Positions 1 to 8,269 are shown, counted from the first letter of the stretch. The stretch: 64,000 bases of DNA from Bacillus sp. V2I10 (GCF_030817055.1 NZ_JAUSYV010000001.1:2256001-2320000); one strand, 5' to 3'. A program made the numbers and translations. Notes: generated by a model not told the origin, from the sequence alone.

Positions 1-118
1 ATTGAAAGCTTGGCTAAAAAGGAAGTTTTTTTGCTATATGAGAAGATCCAGGCCTTTCCAAAAAGAGGTTTTAAAACAGGGATGCAGCTGCATTGAATTT
101 TTTTTAGAAGAAGTTACT

Positions 119-329
119 GCTGATAAACTTAAGGTTTCAGCTAACAAATATGTATTTTAGCTAGTAAAAATGAACATCGGTTAAAAAATATAATTTCTGG
201 CTATTAGGAAATAGCGGCCGGCTAAATAAATGCCGAATTCGGCTAGATAAAAGGGGAAATTGGCTAGAACATTTCTGATTTTGACTATAAAATTTATAAA
301 TTTGGCTAAATGATCAAAACCGAATGCAG
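119..329. repeat. Degenerate 20-21 bp periodic array
   Basis: The element GCTAA/GCTAG (once GTTAA, once ACTATA) recurs at 119, 140, 160, 180, 200, 221, 242, 263, 284 and 305, so the spacing is 20 or 21 bases every time. The bases between are AT-rich and only loosely alike, often ending GAATTNG or AAATTTG. A weaker continuation at 420, 440, 460 and 480 keeps the 20-base step. The units are too divergent and too short for CRISPR repeats. Function is unknown to me. Confidence 0.6.
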
Positions 330-522
330 CTGAAGAGAGTGATATTGATTAAATGACAGGCCATTGCTGCCTAAGATCTCTCCGCTGTCCCGCTATGCAA
401 GAAAATGCAGTAGACTTCAGCTTAAAAAGAAGGATTTCAGATGAAAGAAACGAACAAAGACTTTACCTGCAAAATTCTGGCTGAAATAAAAATAGCTGAA
501 TTGATGGAGAATAATTTAAAAA

Positions 523-561
523 TAAAATAAAAAATGGTGCGCAAGCAATAAGCAGCGCACC
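523..561 (-). terminator. Rho-independent terminator of the broken PG-binding gene
   Basis: GGTGCGC at 536-542 pairs with GCGCACC at 555-561. Read on the minus strand the stem is followed by a run of T (complement of the A-run at 523-534). It lies downstream of the minus-strand remnant at 738-957. Confidence 0.6.
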
Positions 562-737
562 TTTATAATTCCACAATCTTTATGCCCAATCTTTAAAACA
601 AGGCTGAAACACTTGTTTGTCTATTACCCTCAACCCTTCATCCGTCAGAAAGAAAATAATCGAACATATTATGGCCATTTCTGTAATAGCTTGATCTTTA
701 ACAGTTATCCACTGATCTTTTTGCGGGAGAAACCTAA

Positions 738-957
738 TTAGTCGTTCAATACCTTCTCAAGCGTGCTTCTTGTTTTAGGTCCGTAAATTCCCATCATCAG
801 CTAAATCAGGGAAGCGCTGCATACACACCATCCTCCATAAGGCCTGAACCAATTTCATTTAAGCCTTGCTGCAGTTTTAAAACTTCACTGCCTCTGCTGC
901 CAAGTTTAAGAACTGTATTCGGAAGGCCGAATGTATTGACATCCAATGAGAGAGCCT
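738..957 (-). pseudogene. Remnant of a peptidoglycan-binding (PG_binding_1) domain protein
   Basis: On the minus strand, bases 957 to 806 translate to a peptide containing LKLGSRGSEVLKLQQGLNEI, the first half of a PG_binding_1 repeat. After a stop, another frame (about 797 to 738) continues with GIYGPKTRSTLEKV, matching the second half of the same repeat (usual form DGxFGPKTxxAVxxFQ). The fold is thus present but broken by at least one frame change and stops, and I see no catalytic domain. It was probably part of a cell-wall hydrolase or spore cortex-type protein. A minus-strand terminator at 523-561 suggests the old transcription unit ended there. The domain call is good; the identity of the parent gene is unknown. 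Confidence 0.6.
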
Positions 958-1223
958 CATGGGAAGGTCAATACGAAGGCTCTTTAAGAGATTTCCCTGA
1001 GAATTAAATTGTAGAACGATGTCATATATGATCTAAAAAACAAACCGATAGTCGGTTTTAGTTGAAATCTATTAGTTCCCCTAGCGTTCTTCTCATTGAA
1101 GAACGCTATTTTCACCTGAGGATTCTCATGCAATCGTTCATATCTCTCTACTAGAGCGAATATAATTTCAAGTGACTGCACAAAGCCGCAGAAGGATTTA
1201 TATGAGGGGAGGAGACCCTGCTT

Positions 1224-2021
1224 TTGATCGATACTATATTTATTAGTCATGCTCACCGTGATGAAGTATACGTGCGGGAATTGGTTAATTTACTGACGAT
1301 GCTAAAGGTCCCGAATATTGTATGCAGTTCGTATCCTGGTTATCACATTCCAAATGATGAGGATATATATGATTATCTTCACAAAAAACTAAGCGGTAAT
1401 TCATGGGTCATTTATGTGCTGTCTGAACATTACTACAGAAGTCCTGCATGCTTGAACGAAATGGGCGCCTGCTGGATTTTGAATAAAAAATACACGGCCA
1501 TATTAACGCCGGCTTTTGATTATAAGGAAATGAAAGGAGCCATAAATCCAAATCAGATTTCGTTCAAACTGAATGACTTGGACCGGCTGTATGAATTTCT
1601 TGAGAATGCGAGAGAAGTTTTTAAGCTTGAGAAGCCTCCCGGTACATTTCTGGTGAAAATATGTGAGCAGGCGATTCGCAACGTTAATCAACTTGCAGAT
1701 GATGAAAAAAGAGACAGTAAATTGATCACCTGCAGTTTAGAGGGAATTCGGATCGATCCTAAAGACAGTCTTTGCCTCCAGATAAGGCTGCGTCTGAAGA
1801 ACCCTGAGGAGCATGATATTCATCTGGATGTATTGAAAATAGAGGTAGAAGATGAAAATGGGGCTTCTTTTAACTATACGCTCAACCCGGCAGATATTAA
1901 GTTGTACAGCCTGGAAAATAAAATTGTTTTTCTATCAGTAAAAATCGGAGATTCAAAATATGAACCTTATTTGCATCAAAGTGAAAAAATAGATTTAAAA
2001 TTCAGCAGGGATGTCTGGTAA
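1224..2021 (+). CDS. TIR-domain protein (putative NADase/immune-type effector)
   Basis: The protein has 265 residues. It starts at TTG 1224, chosen because GGGGAGGAG lies about 9 bases upstream. Residues 1-130 form a TIR fold: FISHAHRDE after strand A, then LSEHYYRSPACLNEM, in which Glu79 sits where the catalytic glutamate of NAD-cleaving TIR domains lies (SxxCxxE pattern). Residues about 165-265 are beta-rich and resemble the C-terminal sandwich seen in some stand-alone bacterial TIR proteins. No signal peptide or membrane span is seen, so it should be cytosolic. Bacterial TIR proteins of this kind often act in anti-phage defence by consuming NAD or making cyclic ADP-ribose signals. No known partner (ThsA-like, SIR2 or Argonaute) is beside it, so a defence role is inference. 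Only 27 bases separate it from the next gene. Confidence 0.85.
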   Translation: MIDTIFISHAHRDEVYVRELVNLLTMLKVPNIVCSSYPGYHIPNDEDIYDYLHKKLSGNSWVIYVLSEHYYRSPACLNEMGACWILNKKYTAILTPAFDYKEMKGAINPNQISFKLNDLDRLYEFLENAREVFKLEKPPGTFLVKICEQAIRNVNQLADDEKRDSKLITCSLEGIRIDPKDSLCLQIRLRLKNPEEHDIHLDVLKIEVEDENGASFNYTLNPADIKLYSLENKIVFLSVKIGDSKYEPYLHQSEKIDLKFSRDVW

Positions 2022-2048
2022 GGTCTTGATTTGATTGGAGGTATGGCG

Positions 2049-2735
2049 ATGAAAGTTAAACTAAGTCCTGAGCAGAAAAAAATAAGAAAGCTAATAGAAG
2101 AGAAACTGGATGTCATTGTGCATTTTCTTAATTTAACTAGAGAAGAACGGCAAAAACAGTCTTACGAAAAAATTGAAAAAGTGTATACAGAAATGGGGAA
2201 AGCAGCTCACAAATTGCATATGACGCTCGATCCAAAACCGAAGCTTCAGCGTGAAACCCTCCGTCTGCGTGGAATGAAGCCTGAGCACCCGGAATTCTAT
2301 CACCATATTCGCCCAGTAGAAGAGCTCTTGAATTATTTGGACGATACACATGCAAATGATGAACCGGTTGACCACACCCTTGGAGAGACCTTTTATCTGG
2401 ATGTTTTTACACGGAAATGGGGGGAGCATGACCGGTACACTTTGCTTCGCAACGAAGAAGGCTGGCTCATCAAGCACATGTCTCAAAGTGAGCAGGGAGG
2501 GCGGGATGCTGAACCAATATTAAGCTATGTTCTCCGTCATGATCATGTTTCCTATCCCAGGAATTTAAGCTCGATTATGGAGGATATTTGGTACAGGGCT
2601 GCTGAGGAAGGATTAACACGGGAGCAAGTGCAGGGTATGCTGAAGGAAGTGTCTGAGTGGATATCGATGACAGAGCAAAATTATCCAAGCCATATTGCCC
2701 TGAAAAAGAATAAGGAAAAAGGCTTTTTCTCATAG
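2049..2735 (+). CDS. Conserved hypothetical cytosolic protein
   Basis: I do not recognise this 228-residue protein. ATG 2049 is chosen over the upstream in-frame codons because GGAGG at 2037-2041 then sits 7 bases away. Residues 1-75 are charged and helical, with a likely coiled-coil stretch rich in Lys and Glu. The middle (about 75-160) has many His, Asp and Trp residues (HPEFYHHIRP, FTRKWGEHDRYTLLR, EGWLIKHM) and looks like a compact alpha/beta domain, perhaps sensing or metal-binding. The end is helical and lysine-rich. There is no signal peptide or membrane span. It follows the TIR gene by 27 bases and precedes a hydrolase by 50, so it is probably co-transcribed. Whether it works with the TIR protein cannot be told from sequence. 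Confidence 0.75.
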   Translation: MKVKLSPEQKKIRKLIEEKLDVIVHFLNLTREERQKQSYEKIEKVYTEMGKAAHKLHMTLDPKPKLQRETLRLRGMKPEHPEFYHHIRPVEELLNYLDDTHANDEPVDHTLGETFYLDVFTRKWGEHDRYTLLRNEEGWLIKHMSQSEQGGRDAEPILSYVLRHDHVSYPRNLSSIMEDIWYRAAEEGLTREQVQGMLKEVSEWISMTEQNYPSHIALKKNKEKGFFS

Positions 2736-2785
2736 GAAGCAGTTCATTTTATAAGGTGAGAAAAGGTTTTTAGGGGGATTAAAAC

Positions 2786-3595
2786 GTGGGGTATTATATA
2801 AAAGCAGAGGAAGATGTCAATTTATTTGTAGAGGACCTTGGCCCAAAAGAAGGCCGTGTCATCTTTTTTATTCATGGCTGGCCCGTTAATCATAAAATGT
2901 TTGAGTATCAGATGAACCAGCTGCCGCGTCTTGGATTCAGGTGCATTGCAATGGATATTCGGGGTTTTGGGAAATCAGACAGGCCGTGGACCGGCTATTC
3001 CTATGACAGACTCGCAGATGATGTCCGGGCCGTGATAGATTCCCTTCAGCTTAAAGAAATCACATTAGCCGGCTTTTCAATGGGCGGGGCGATTGCGATT
3101 CGCTATATGGCCAGACATGGAGAACACCAAGTTTCAAAGCTTGCCCTATTTGGGGCAGCTGCGCCGTCATTCACAAAGCGGCCTGATTATCCTTACGGCA
3201 TTTCGAAATCAGAGGTAAACAAATTGATAGACCAAACCTTTAAGGACCGTCCGGAAATGCTAGCTGGTTTTGGTCAAATTTTCTTTTCAAAATATCTTAC
3301 CGACAGCTTTAAAAACTGGTTCCAGAATCTTGGTCTTGAAGGTTCTGGCCATGGCACAGCTCTGACTGCTGTATCGCTCCGGGATGAGGATCTCCGTTTG
3401 GATTTAGGGAAAATTAACGTAACCACAGCTATTTTCCACGGAATGAAAGACCTGATATGTCCGTTTATTTTTGCGAAGCTTATGAATGAGGGGATAAAAG
3501 ATTCAGAAATTATTCCCTTTAAGTACAGCGGACACGGTCTGTTTTATGACGAGCTTGAGAAATTCAATCGAGAGCTTGTAAGGTTTTTAGAATAG
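2786..3595 (+). CDS. Alpha/beta hydrolase
   Basis: The 269-residue protein starts at GTG 2786, 8 bases after AGGGGG. It has the complete alpha/beta-hydrolase signature: oxyanion-hole loop HGWP (residues 30-33), nucleophile elbow GFSMGG with Ser98, acid Asp222 in HGMKD and catalytic His250 in SGHG. Length and layout match the haloperoxidase/esterase-like subgroup. No signal peptide is present, so it is cytosolic. The substrate cannot be assigned; members act on esters, lactones or peracids. It lies in a same-strand run with the TIR gene upstream and a membrane-protein gene starting 11 bases downstream, consistent with an operon. Confidence 0.9.
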   Translation: MGYYIKAEEDVNLFVEDLGPKEGRVIFFIHGWPVNHKMFEYQMNQLPRLGFRCIAMDIRGFGKSDRPWTGYSYDRLADDVRAVIDSLQLKEITLAGFSMGGAIAIRYMARHGEHQVSKLALFGAAAPSFTKRPDYPYGISKSEVNKLIDQTFKDRPEMLAGFGQIFFSKYLTDSFKNWFQNLGLEGSGHGTALTAVSLRDEDLRLDLGKINVTTAIFHGMKDLICPFIFAKLMNEGIKDSEIIPFKYSGHGLFYDELEKFNRELVRFLE

Positions 3596-3605
3596 GAGCT
3601 GCATT

Positions 3606-4295
3606 TTGCACATTGATTCCTTCCTCTTTAGTAAGTATCATAAGGTTAGAGTACATAAAGAGGGGGCACCATTTTTGAAACAGCACGTACTATTCTATTC
3701 ATTTGTTTTTTTGTTATGCTTTCTGCTCGGATTTATACAGGCTCCATTCTATTTGATTGCATTACTGCTGATCATCTCAATGAGCTGGTATATGTATGTT
3801 CAAATCAGTCCGATTCTGTTTTCAAAGGATGTTCATAAATCAGAAAAATTCATCCTGAAGCATCAGAAAAACCCGATGTATCATTTTTATTATGCTATTG
3901 CCAATAACTTGGACGATGAGGCAGAAGCAGCACTGGCTAAATTTAATGCCAAATACAAAAACTCTCACCGGCAGGCACTAATGAATACAACATTTGCACT
4001 CTACCGAAAAGATATAACCGAAGCTAAAAAACATGCCGTTTCTATCAAACCGCCTGTTTACAGAACCTATTATGAGGCCTTAATCGCAGCTGAATCCAGA
4101 CAATATGAAGGGGCGAAAAGACTGGCAGAGCAGCTGCCTAAAGGCTGGATGAAAGAAAGCGTCCTTTCTGAAATTTCTCATAAACAAGGAAACAAAACTT
4201 CAGCTAAAAAACATGCGGAAAATGCTTTTGAACAAACACGGGGCTTGCAGCGATACTTGATTTATAAGAATAACGAAACTTTTTTTGCTTCTTAG
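3606..4295 (+). CDS. Small membrane protein with helical-repeat cytoplasmic domain
   Basis: The 229-residue protein starts at TTG 3606, with AGGAG at 3594-3598. Residues about 27-70 form two adjacent membrane helices (FYSFVFLLCFLLGFIQ, then FYLIALLLIISMSWYMYV). The remaining 150 residues are soluble and helical, with Ala-rich antiparallel helix pairs (AKFNAKYKNSHRQALMNTTF, ITEAKKHAV, YEGAKRLAEQL) typical of TPR-like folds. I do not recognise the family. It is the last gene of the run that starts with the TIR gene and is closed by a terminator at 4300. A scaffold role at the membrane is plausible but unproven. Confidence 0.75.
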   Translation: MHIDSFLFSKYHKVRVHKEGAPFLKQHVLFYSFVFLLCFLLGFIQAPFYLIALLLIISMSWYMYVQISPILFSKDVHKSEKFILKHQKNPMYHFYYAIANNLDDEAEAALAKFNAKYKNSHRQALMNTTFALYRKDITEAKKHAVSIKPPVYRTYYEALIAAESRQYEGAKRLAEQLPKGWMKESVLSEISHKQGNKTSAKKHAENAFEQTRGLQRYLIYKNNETFFAS

Positions 4296-4299
4296 TGCA

Positions 4300-4325
4300 T
4301 CAATCATGGGATTGGTGTTTTTTTG
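4300..4325 (+). terminator. Rho-independent terminator
   Basis: CATCAATC pairs with GATTGGTG (one G-T pair), followed by a T-run at 4318-4324. It ends the 1224-4295 gene run. Confidence 0.7.
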
Positions 4326-4338
4326 TTCCATTTTTTAA

Positions 4339-4460
4339 GCTGAAAAGGATTTGCGGCGGCTATCAAACTAGCTGAAATCATGTTCCGCCTATCTGAAATC
4401 ACTTTTTAATTATCTTAAACTTGAGATCTAACTTTCGGAAAATGCCTATGAACTATCTGA
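4339..4460. repeat. Second degenerate ~21 bp periodic stretch
   Basis: Between two convergent genes the element GCTGAAA / GGCTATC / CTATCTGAAATCA recurs at about 4340, 4360, 4372, 4393, 4414 and 4457, mostly in steps of 20-21 bases or multiples. It resembles the array at 119-329 in spacing and in its CTA/CTGAAAT core. No coding potential is seen. Confidence 0.45.
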
Positions 4461-4466
4461 TTCCCT

Positions 4467-5447
4467 TTATTCATCCGATACAATTCTGACAAACGATCCT
4501 TCCGCTGCTTTTTTTAAGATTTTTTCCCCAATTGCTCTGACATTTTGTGATAGGACTGATGATTTTGAAAGGGTGCTCTCATGCAGCACTGCTGGATCAA
4601 TGATCCTTATTTTTGTTTTACGATGTAAATCCCAGGAGCAGGAATCTTCTTTAACAATCACCCCTGGGTGAATTTTTCTAATGATAGACACGATTTCTTG
4701 ATCCCCAGAAGAGCGAAGAATATCCATTACCTCATCGTCTGTCCTAAGCAGATCGTCAAGGTTTATGACCTGTTTCATGATGGCGATCTTTAATGCTTTT
4801 GCTAAAAGATCATAACCATAGATATTTAATGGATGCATAAAAAAATCAATGACTTCTTTGTAATAGGTTTCTGTAAACCATTCTGCTGCTTCAATGTTAT
4901 GAAGAATCATTTTTCCGTCTTTTATAGATAAATTCTCAAGAAACAGACTTATATCCAGTTGTGAGATTTGACCATACGCGCTCATGTCACGAAGCGTATA
5001 ATCTACACGGTCTGCACATAAGTTTGGAGCTTTCTGTTCAAGAATAGTCCATGCTGAATCATCGAGGACGATTTCTTTATAATCATAGCCGTATTTATTG
5101 AGAATATATGGTATGTCAGATCCCTCAATAACAGTTTTAACTATTTTTTCGTGGTAATCTTCTTCATCATTTTCATTAACGAAATCTATAACATGTGAAA
5201 AAACCGTGTGAGAAATATCGTGAAGCAGACCTGCAATTTGTTCTTCCAAAGAGCCGCCAAGTTTTTTAATTAAAAGCATGACACCTATGGAATGTTCGTA
5301 TCGGGTCACGTTCCACTTTGGATTTACCAGGTAGCTTGCACCGCCCTGATGAATGCCTTTTAACCTTTGCATCGGTTTACTATTTATTATATCTTCCAGA
5401 ATGACATCTACTTGAAACTCTCCATAAATTCTGTCAGTAATGATCAT
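4467..5447 (-). CDS. HD-domain metal-dependent phosphohydrolase
   Basis: The 326-residue protein begins at ATG 5447, with AGGAGCTGATATC just before it. The N-terminal half carries the HD-domain signature: YEHSIGV with His52, then GLLHDISHT with His76-Asp77, and a later conserved Asp in ADRVDYTLRD. This is the arrangement of the dGTPase-like/YdhJ-like HD proteins. Such enzymes hydrolyse phosphate esters of nucleotides with a divalent metal; the substrate of this one is not predictable. There is no membrane span. It stands alone, convergent with the preceding operon and divergent from thrZ. Confidence 0.85.
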   Translation of the reverse strand: MIITDRIYGEFQVDVILEDIINSKPMQRLKGIHQGGASYLVNPKWNVTRYEHSIGVMLLIKKLGGSLEEQIAGLLHDISHTVFSHVIDFVNENDEEDYHEKIVKTVIEGSDIPYILNKYGYDYKEIVLDDSAWTILEQKAPNLCADRVDYTLRDMSAYGQISQLDISLFLENLSIKDGKMILHNIEAAEWFTETYYKEVIDFFMHPLNIYGYDLLAKALKIAIMKQVINLDDLLRTDDEVMDILRSSGDQEIVSIIRKIHPGVIVKEDSCSWDLHRKTKIRIIDPAVLHESTLSKSSVLSQNVRAIGEKILKKAAEGSFVRIVSDE

Positions 5448-5600
5448 GATATCAGCTCCTTTGCTTCGCTAATAGATTACCATAGAGGGCTGCTTCATTC
5501 GGAAAGAGTTTTTAAAGAAGCGAGACATTGAAATCGTCTTAAAGATTTTATCACCAAAGTTGGAACACAACAAAATTCGATGAATATTGTAAAATAATAG

Positions 5601-5629
5601 TTGAATTCTAATGGAGTGTATTGTAAAAT
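5601..5629 (+). promoter_or_regulatory. Sigma-A type promoter of the thrZ leader
   Basis: TTGAAT at 5601-5606 and TAAAAT at 5624-5629 are separated by 17 bases. Transcription should begin near 5636, just upstream of the first T-box element. No other good promoter is visible before thrZ. Confidence 0.65.
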
Positions 5630-5639
5630 CGAAAATAAT

Positions 5640-5885
5640 TATTTGAAAAGTGATGAAAAGGACATGAGTCATTTTAAACGGTTTTCAGAGAGGGAAGGAT
5701 TGCTGAGAGCTTCCTAACGCAGAAAATGAACTTACCGCCTTTGATACTGCACGGAGTAAATACCGTGCCGCAGAAGCTGCGTTAAAGCACTGGAGCCATT
5801 CTTTTTTAAAAATAGAGAATGGAAAGCTGGGTGGAACCACGGGCAAACGCGCTCGTCCCTATTTTAGGGATGAGTGCGTTTTTTT
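5640..5885 (+). promoter_or_regulatory. T-box riboswitch 1 (threonine)
   Basis: This is the first of three tandem T-box leaders of thrZ. It has the 5' stem region with the GACATGAGTC start, a specifier loop in which the threonine codon ACC lies at 5734-5736 (context GAACTTACCGCC), the T-box proper with GGGTGGAACCACGGG near 5829-5843, and a terminator at 5845-5885 (stem AAACGCGCTCGTCCCT with AGGGATGAGTGCGTT, then a T-run). Uncharged tRNA-Thr should pair at the specifier and the T-box bulge and favour read-through. This copy is 8 bases longer between start and T-box than the other two. Confidence 0.93.
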
Positions 5886-5894
5886 AATTTCATA

Positions 5895-6128
5895 AAAGAA
5901 GTACAGATAAGGACATGAGTCATTTTGCCGGTTTACAGAGAGGGAAGGAAAGCTGAGAACTTCCTAATACAGGAAAATGAACTTACCGCCTTGGAACAGC
6001 ACGGAGGAAATGCCGTGCCGCAGACGCTGCGTTAAAGCGCTGGAGCCATTCTTTTTTTAGAATGGAAAGCTGGGTGGAACCACGGGCAAACACGCTCGTC
6101 CCTATTTTAGGGATGAGTGCGTTTTTTT
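5895..6128 (+). promoter_or_regulatory. T-box riboswitch 2 (threonine)
   Basis: The second T-box has specifier ACC at 5985-5987, T-box GGGTGGAACCACGGG at about 6072-6086, and terminator 6088-6128. From its GACATGAG start to its T-box it is 162 bases, the same as copy 3, and the two differ at only a handful of positions. Confidence 0.93.
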
Positions 6129-6137
6129 AATTTCATA

Positions 6138-6371
6138 AAAGAAGTACAGATAAGGACACGAGTCATTTTGCCGGTTTACAGAGAGGGAAGGAAAGCTGAG
6201 AACTTCCTAATGCAGGAAAATGAACTTACCGCCTTGGAACAGCACGGAGGAAATGCCGTGCCGCAGACGCTGCGTTATAGCGCTGGAGCCATTCTTTTTT
6301 TAGAATGGAAAGCTGGGTGGAACCACGGGTAAACGCACTCGTCCCTATTTTAGGGATGAGTGCGTTTTTTA
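6138..6371 (+). promoter_or_regulatory. T-box riboswitch 3 (threonine)
   Basis: The third T-box has specifier ACC at 6228-6230, T-box GGGTGGAACCACGGG at about 6315-6329 and terminator 6331-6371. It lies exactly 243 bases after copy 2. The thrZ ribosome-binding site AAAGGAG follows at 6386-6392. Confidence 0.93.
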
Positions 6372-6400
6372 TATTTTTAGAGTAAAAAGGAGTGTTTAAA

Positions 6401-8269
6401 ATGGAGAATAAAATTTTGTTGAAGGATTTGGCCAATCATCGCAATCAAGAAAATAATAAGGTAATTGGAGGGAAGGTAAATGGAGAGGTCTTAAGTTTAC
6501 ATGACATAGTGGATGACATCTCAGAAGTTGAGATTATTACAATTGAGTCTGATGAACGTCAGATTTTCTTGAATCATACTTGTTCATATGTTCTTGCCCA
6601 GGCAGTAAAGAGATTGTATAAAGGCGCGATTTTGGGAAGCAGCTCTTATCAGGACAGCGGGTTTTACTATGAGTTTCAGCTGCCTCACAGCATCAGTGAA
6701 GAAGAACTGCCGATGATCGAACAGGAAATGCAGAAAATAATGAATGAAAAGCAGGAACTCGAACAGCTGGAGCTGCCATATGAAAAAGCCGCTGCTGTTC
6801 TTTATGAAAAAGGGGAGGCACTGAAACTGGAGCTTCTTCATGAACAAAAGGAACGTAACCTAATTTCCATCAGTAAGCATGGAGAATTTATTGATTTATG
6901 CAGCGGGCCTCATTTGCCTTCATTAAAATTTATTAAAGCATTTAAGTTAAATGCTGTTTCCGGTTCCTACTGGAAGGGAGATAAAGAAAATCTCGTCATG
7001 CAGAGGATTTCAGGTATTGCCTTTTCAAGTAAAAAAGAATTAGCACTCCATTTAAAAGAGCTTGCGGAACTAAAAAAGCGGGATCACCGTAAGATTGGAA
7101 AAGAAATGGAGCTGTTCATGTTTTCGGTAGAGGCTCCTGGTATGCCATTCTTTTTGCCAAACGGCCAATTGGTGAGAAATGAGCTGCAGAATTTTCTTCG
7201 AGAGGTTCAAAGGGAAGCAGGCTATCGAGAGGTGCAGACTCCATTAATGATGAATGAAAAGCTGTGGAGGCAGTCAGGGCACTGGGATCATTATCATGAA
7301 AATATGTATTTTTCGGATGTGGATGAAGCGAAGTTTGCATTAAAGCCTATGAATTGTCCGGGGCACATGATTATTTATAAAAACCAGCTATATTCATACC
7401 GGGACCTTCCCGTCAGACTCGCAGAATTCGGCCAGGTTCACCGGCACGAATACAGCGGAGCGCTGAATGGGCTGCTCCGAGTCCGCACTTTCTGTCAGGA
7501 TGATGCCCACTTGTTTGTCCGACCAGATCAAATTGAAGATGAGATTAAAAGTGTGCTTCTTCAGATAGACAAGGTTTATCGTACATTCGGCTTTGATTAT
7601 TCTGTTGAACTATCCACTAGACCCCTGAACTCAATGGGTTCTGATCAGCTTTGGGAGAAGGCCGAACAATCACTGAAACACGTGCTTGAAGATTTAAACC
7701 TTCCTTATCAATTAAATGAAGGTGATGGAGCCTTTTACGGTCCGAAAATTGATTTTCAAATAAAAGATGCAATGAAAAGAAGCCATCAGTGTGCAACAGT
7801 GCAGCTCGATTTTCAAATGCCTGAGAAATTTAATCTAAGCTACATCGATGAAAAAAATGAAAAGCAAAGACCTGTCGTCATTCACAGGGCAATATCAGGC
7901 TCTCTAGACAGATTTCTTGGTATCTTGATTGAGCATTTTGCCGGCTGCTTCCCATTATGGCTTGCTCCTGTTCAAGCTGCGATAATCCCGGTGGCTGAAG
8001 TTCATCTTGGCTATGCCGAAAAGCTGAAAAATCAATTGGAGAAATGCGGGCTAAGAGTATGCATTGACAGAAGCAGCGAAAAACTGAATTTTAAAATTCG
8101 CAAGGCACAAAAAAGCAGGGTTCCCTATATGCTTGTCATTGGAGATCAGGAGATTGAAAAAAATGCTGTGAATGTAAGAGTACATGGCGGGAAGAGCTCA
8201 GAAGCAATGGACGTTGAGCGGTTTAAAAACATGCTTTTAGAAAAAATAGCTAAGCGGGAGCTCGGGTAA
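6401..8269 (+). CDS. thrZ: Threonine--tRNA ligase, inducible paralogue
   Basis: The 622-residue protein starts at ATG 6401, 8 bases after AAAGGAG; an upstream in-frame GTG (6392) lies inside that site. Order: short TGS domain (about 1-58), editing domain (about 59-215), class II catalytic core (about 230-510) and anticodon-binding domain (about 520-622). The zinc ligands of the active site are visible in MNCPGH, DDAHLF and VIHRAISGS. In the editing site the usual HxxxH is His59-xxx-Tyr63 (NHTCSYVLAQ), while the later Cys and His (DLCSGPHLP) are kept. Three tandem Thr T-boxes before it match the arrangement known for thrZ of Bacillus subtilis, the starvation-induced second ThrRS. The substituted editing His may weaken removal of Ser-tRNA. 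Confidence 0.95.
   Translation: MENKILLKDLANHRNQENNKVIGGKVNGEVLSLHDIVDDISEVEIITIESDERQIFLNHTCSYVLAQAVKRLYKGAILGSSSYQDSGFYYEFQLPHSISEEELPMIEQEMQKIMNEKQELEQLELPYEKAAAVLYEKGEALKLELLHEQKERNLISISKHGEFIDLCSGPHLPSLKFIKAFKLNAVSGSYWKGDKENLVMQRISGIAFSSKKELALHLKELAELKKRDHRKIGKEMELFMFSVEAPGMPFFLPNGQLVRNELQNFLREVQREAGYREVQTPLMMNEKLWRQSGHWDHYHENMYFSDVDEAKFALKPMNCPGHMIIYKNQLYSYRDLPVRLAEFGQVHRHEYSGALNGLLRVRTFCQDDAHLFVRPDQIEDEIKSVLLQIDKVYRTFGFDYSVELSTRPLNSMGSDQLWEKAEQSLKHVLEDLNLPYQLNEGDGAFYGPKIDFQIKDAMKRSHQCATVQLDFQMPEKFNLSYIDEKNEKQRPVVIHRAISGSLDRFLGILIEHFAGCFPLWLAPVQAAIIPVAEVHLGYAEKLKNQLEKCGLRVCIDRSSEKLNFKIRKAQKSRVPYMLVIGDQEIEKNAVNVRVHGGKSSEAMDVERFKNMLLEKIAKRELG

Larger units (their letters stand above)
1..1223. 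other. Gene-poor left end
   Basis: I see no intact gene here. The stretch holds a degenerate 20-21 bp periodic array (119-329, echoed at 420-500), a minus-strand terminator near 523-561 and a broken minus-strand gene for a peptidoglycan-binding protein (738-957). An open frame on the minus strand at 984-1256 overlaps the start of the TIR gene and resembles nothing I know, so it is not called. Confidence 0.6.

Noticed and set aside
119..500. CRISPR array
   Set aside because: The periodic units share only a 4-5 base core and there are no spacers of separate origin or cas genes.
984..1256. Minus-strand open frame of 90 codons before and across the TIR start
   Set aside because: It overlaps the TIR gene's ribosome-binding site and first codons, has no ribosome-binding site of its own that I could find, and resembles no family.
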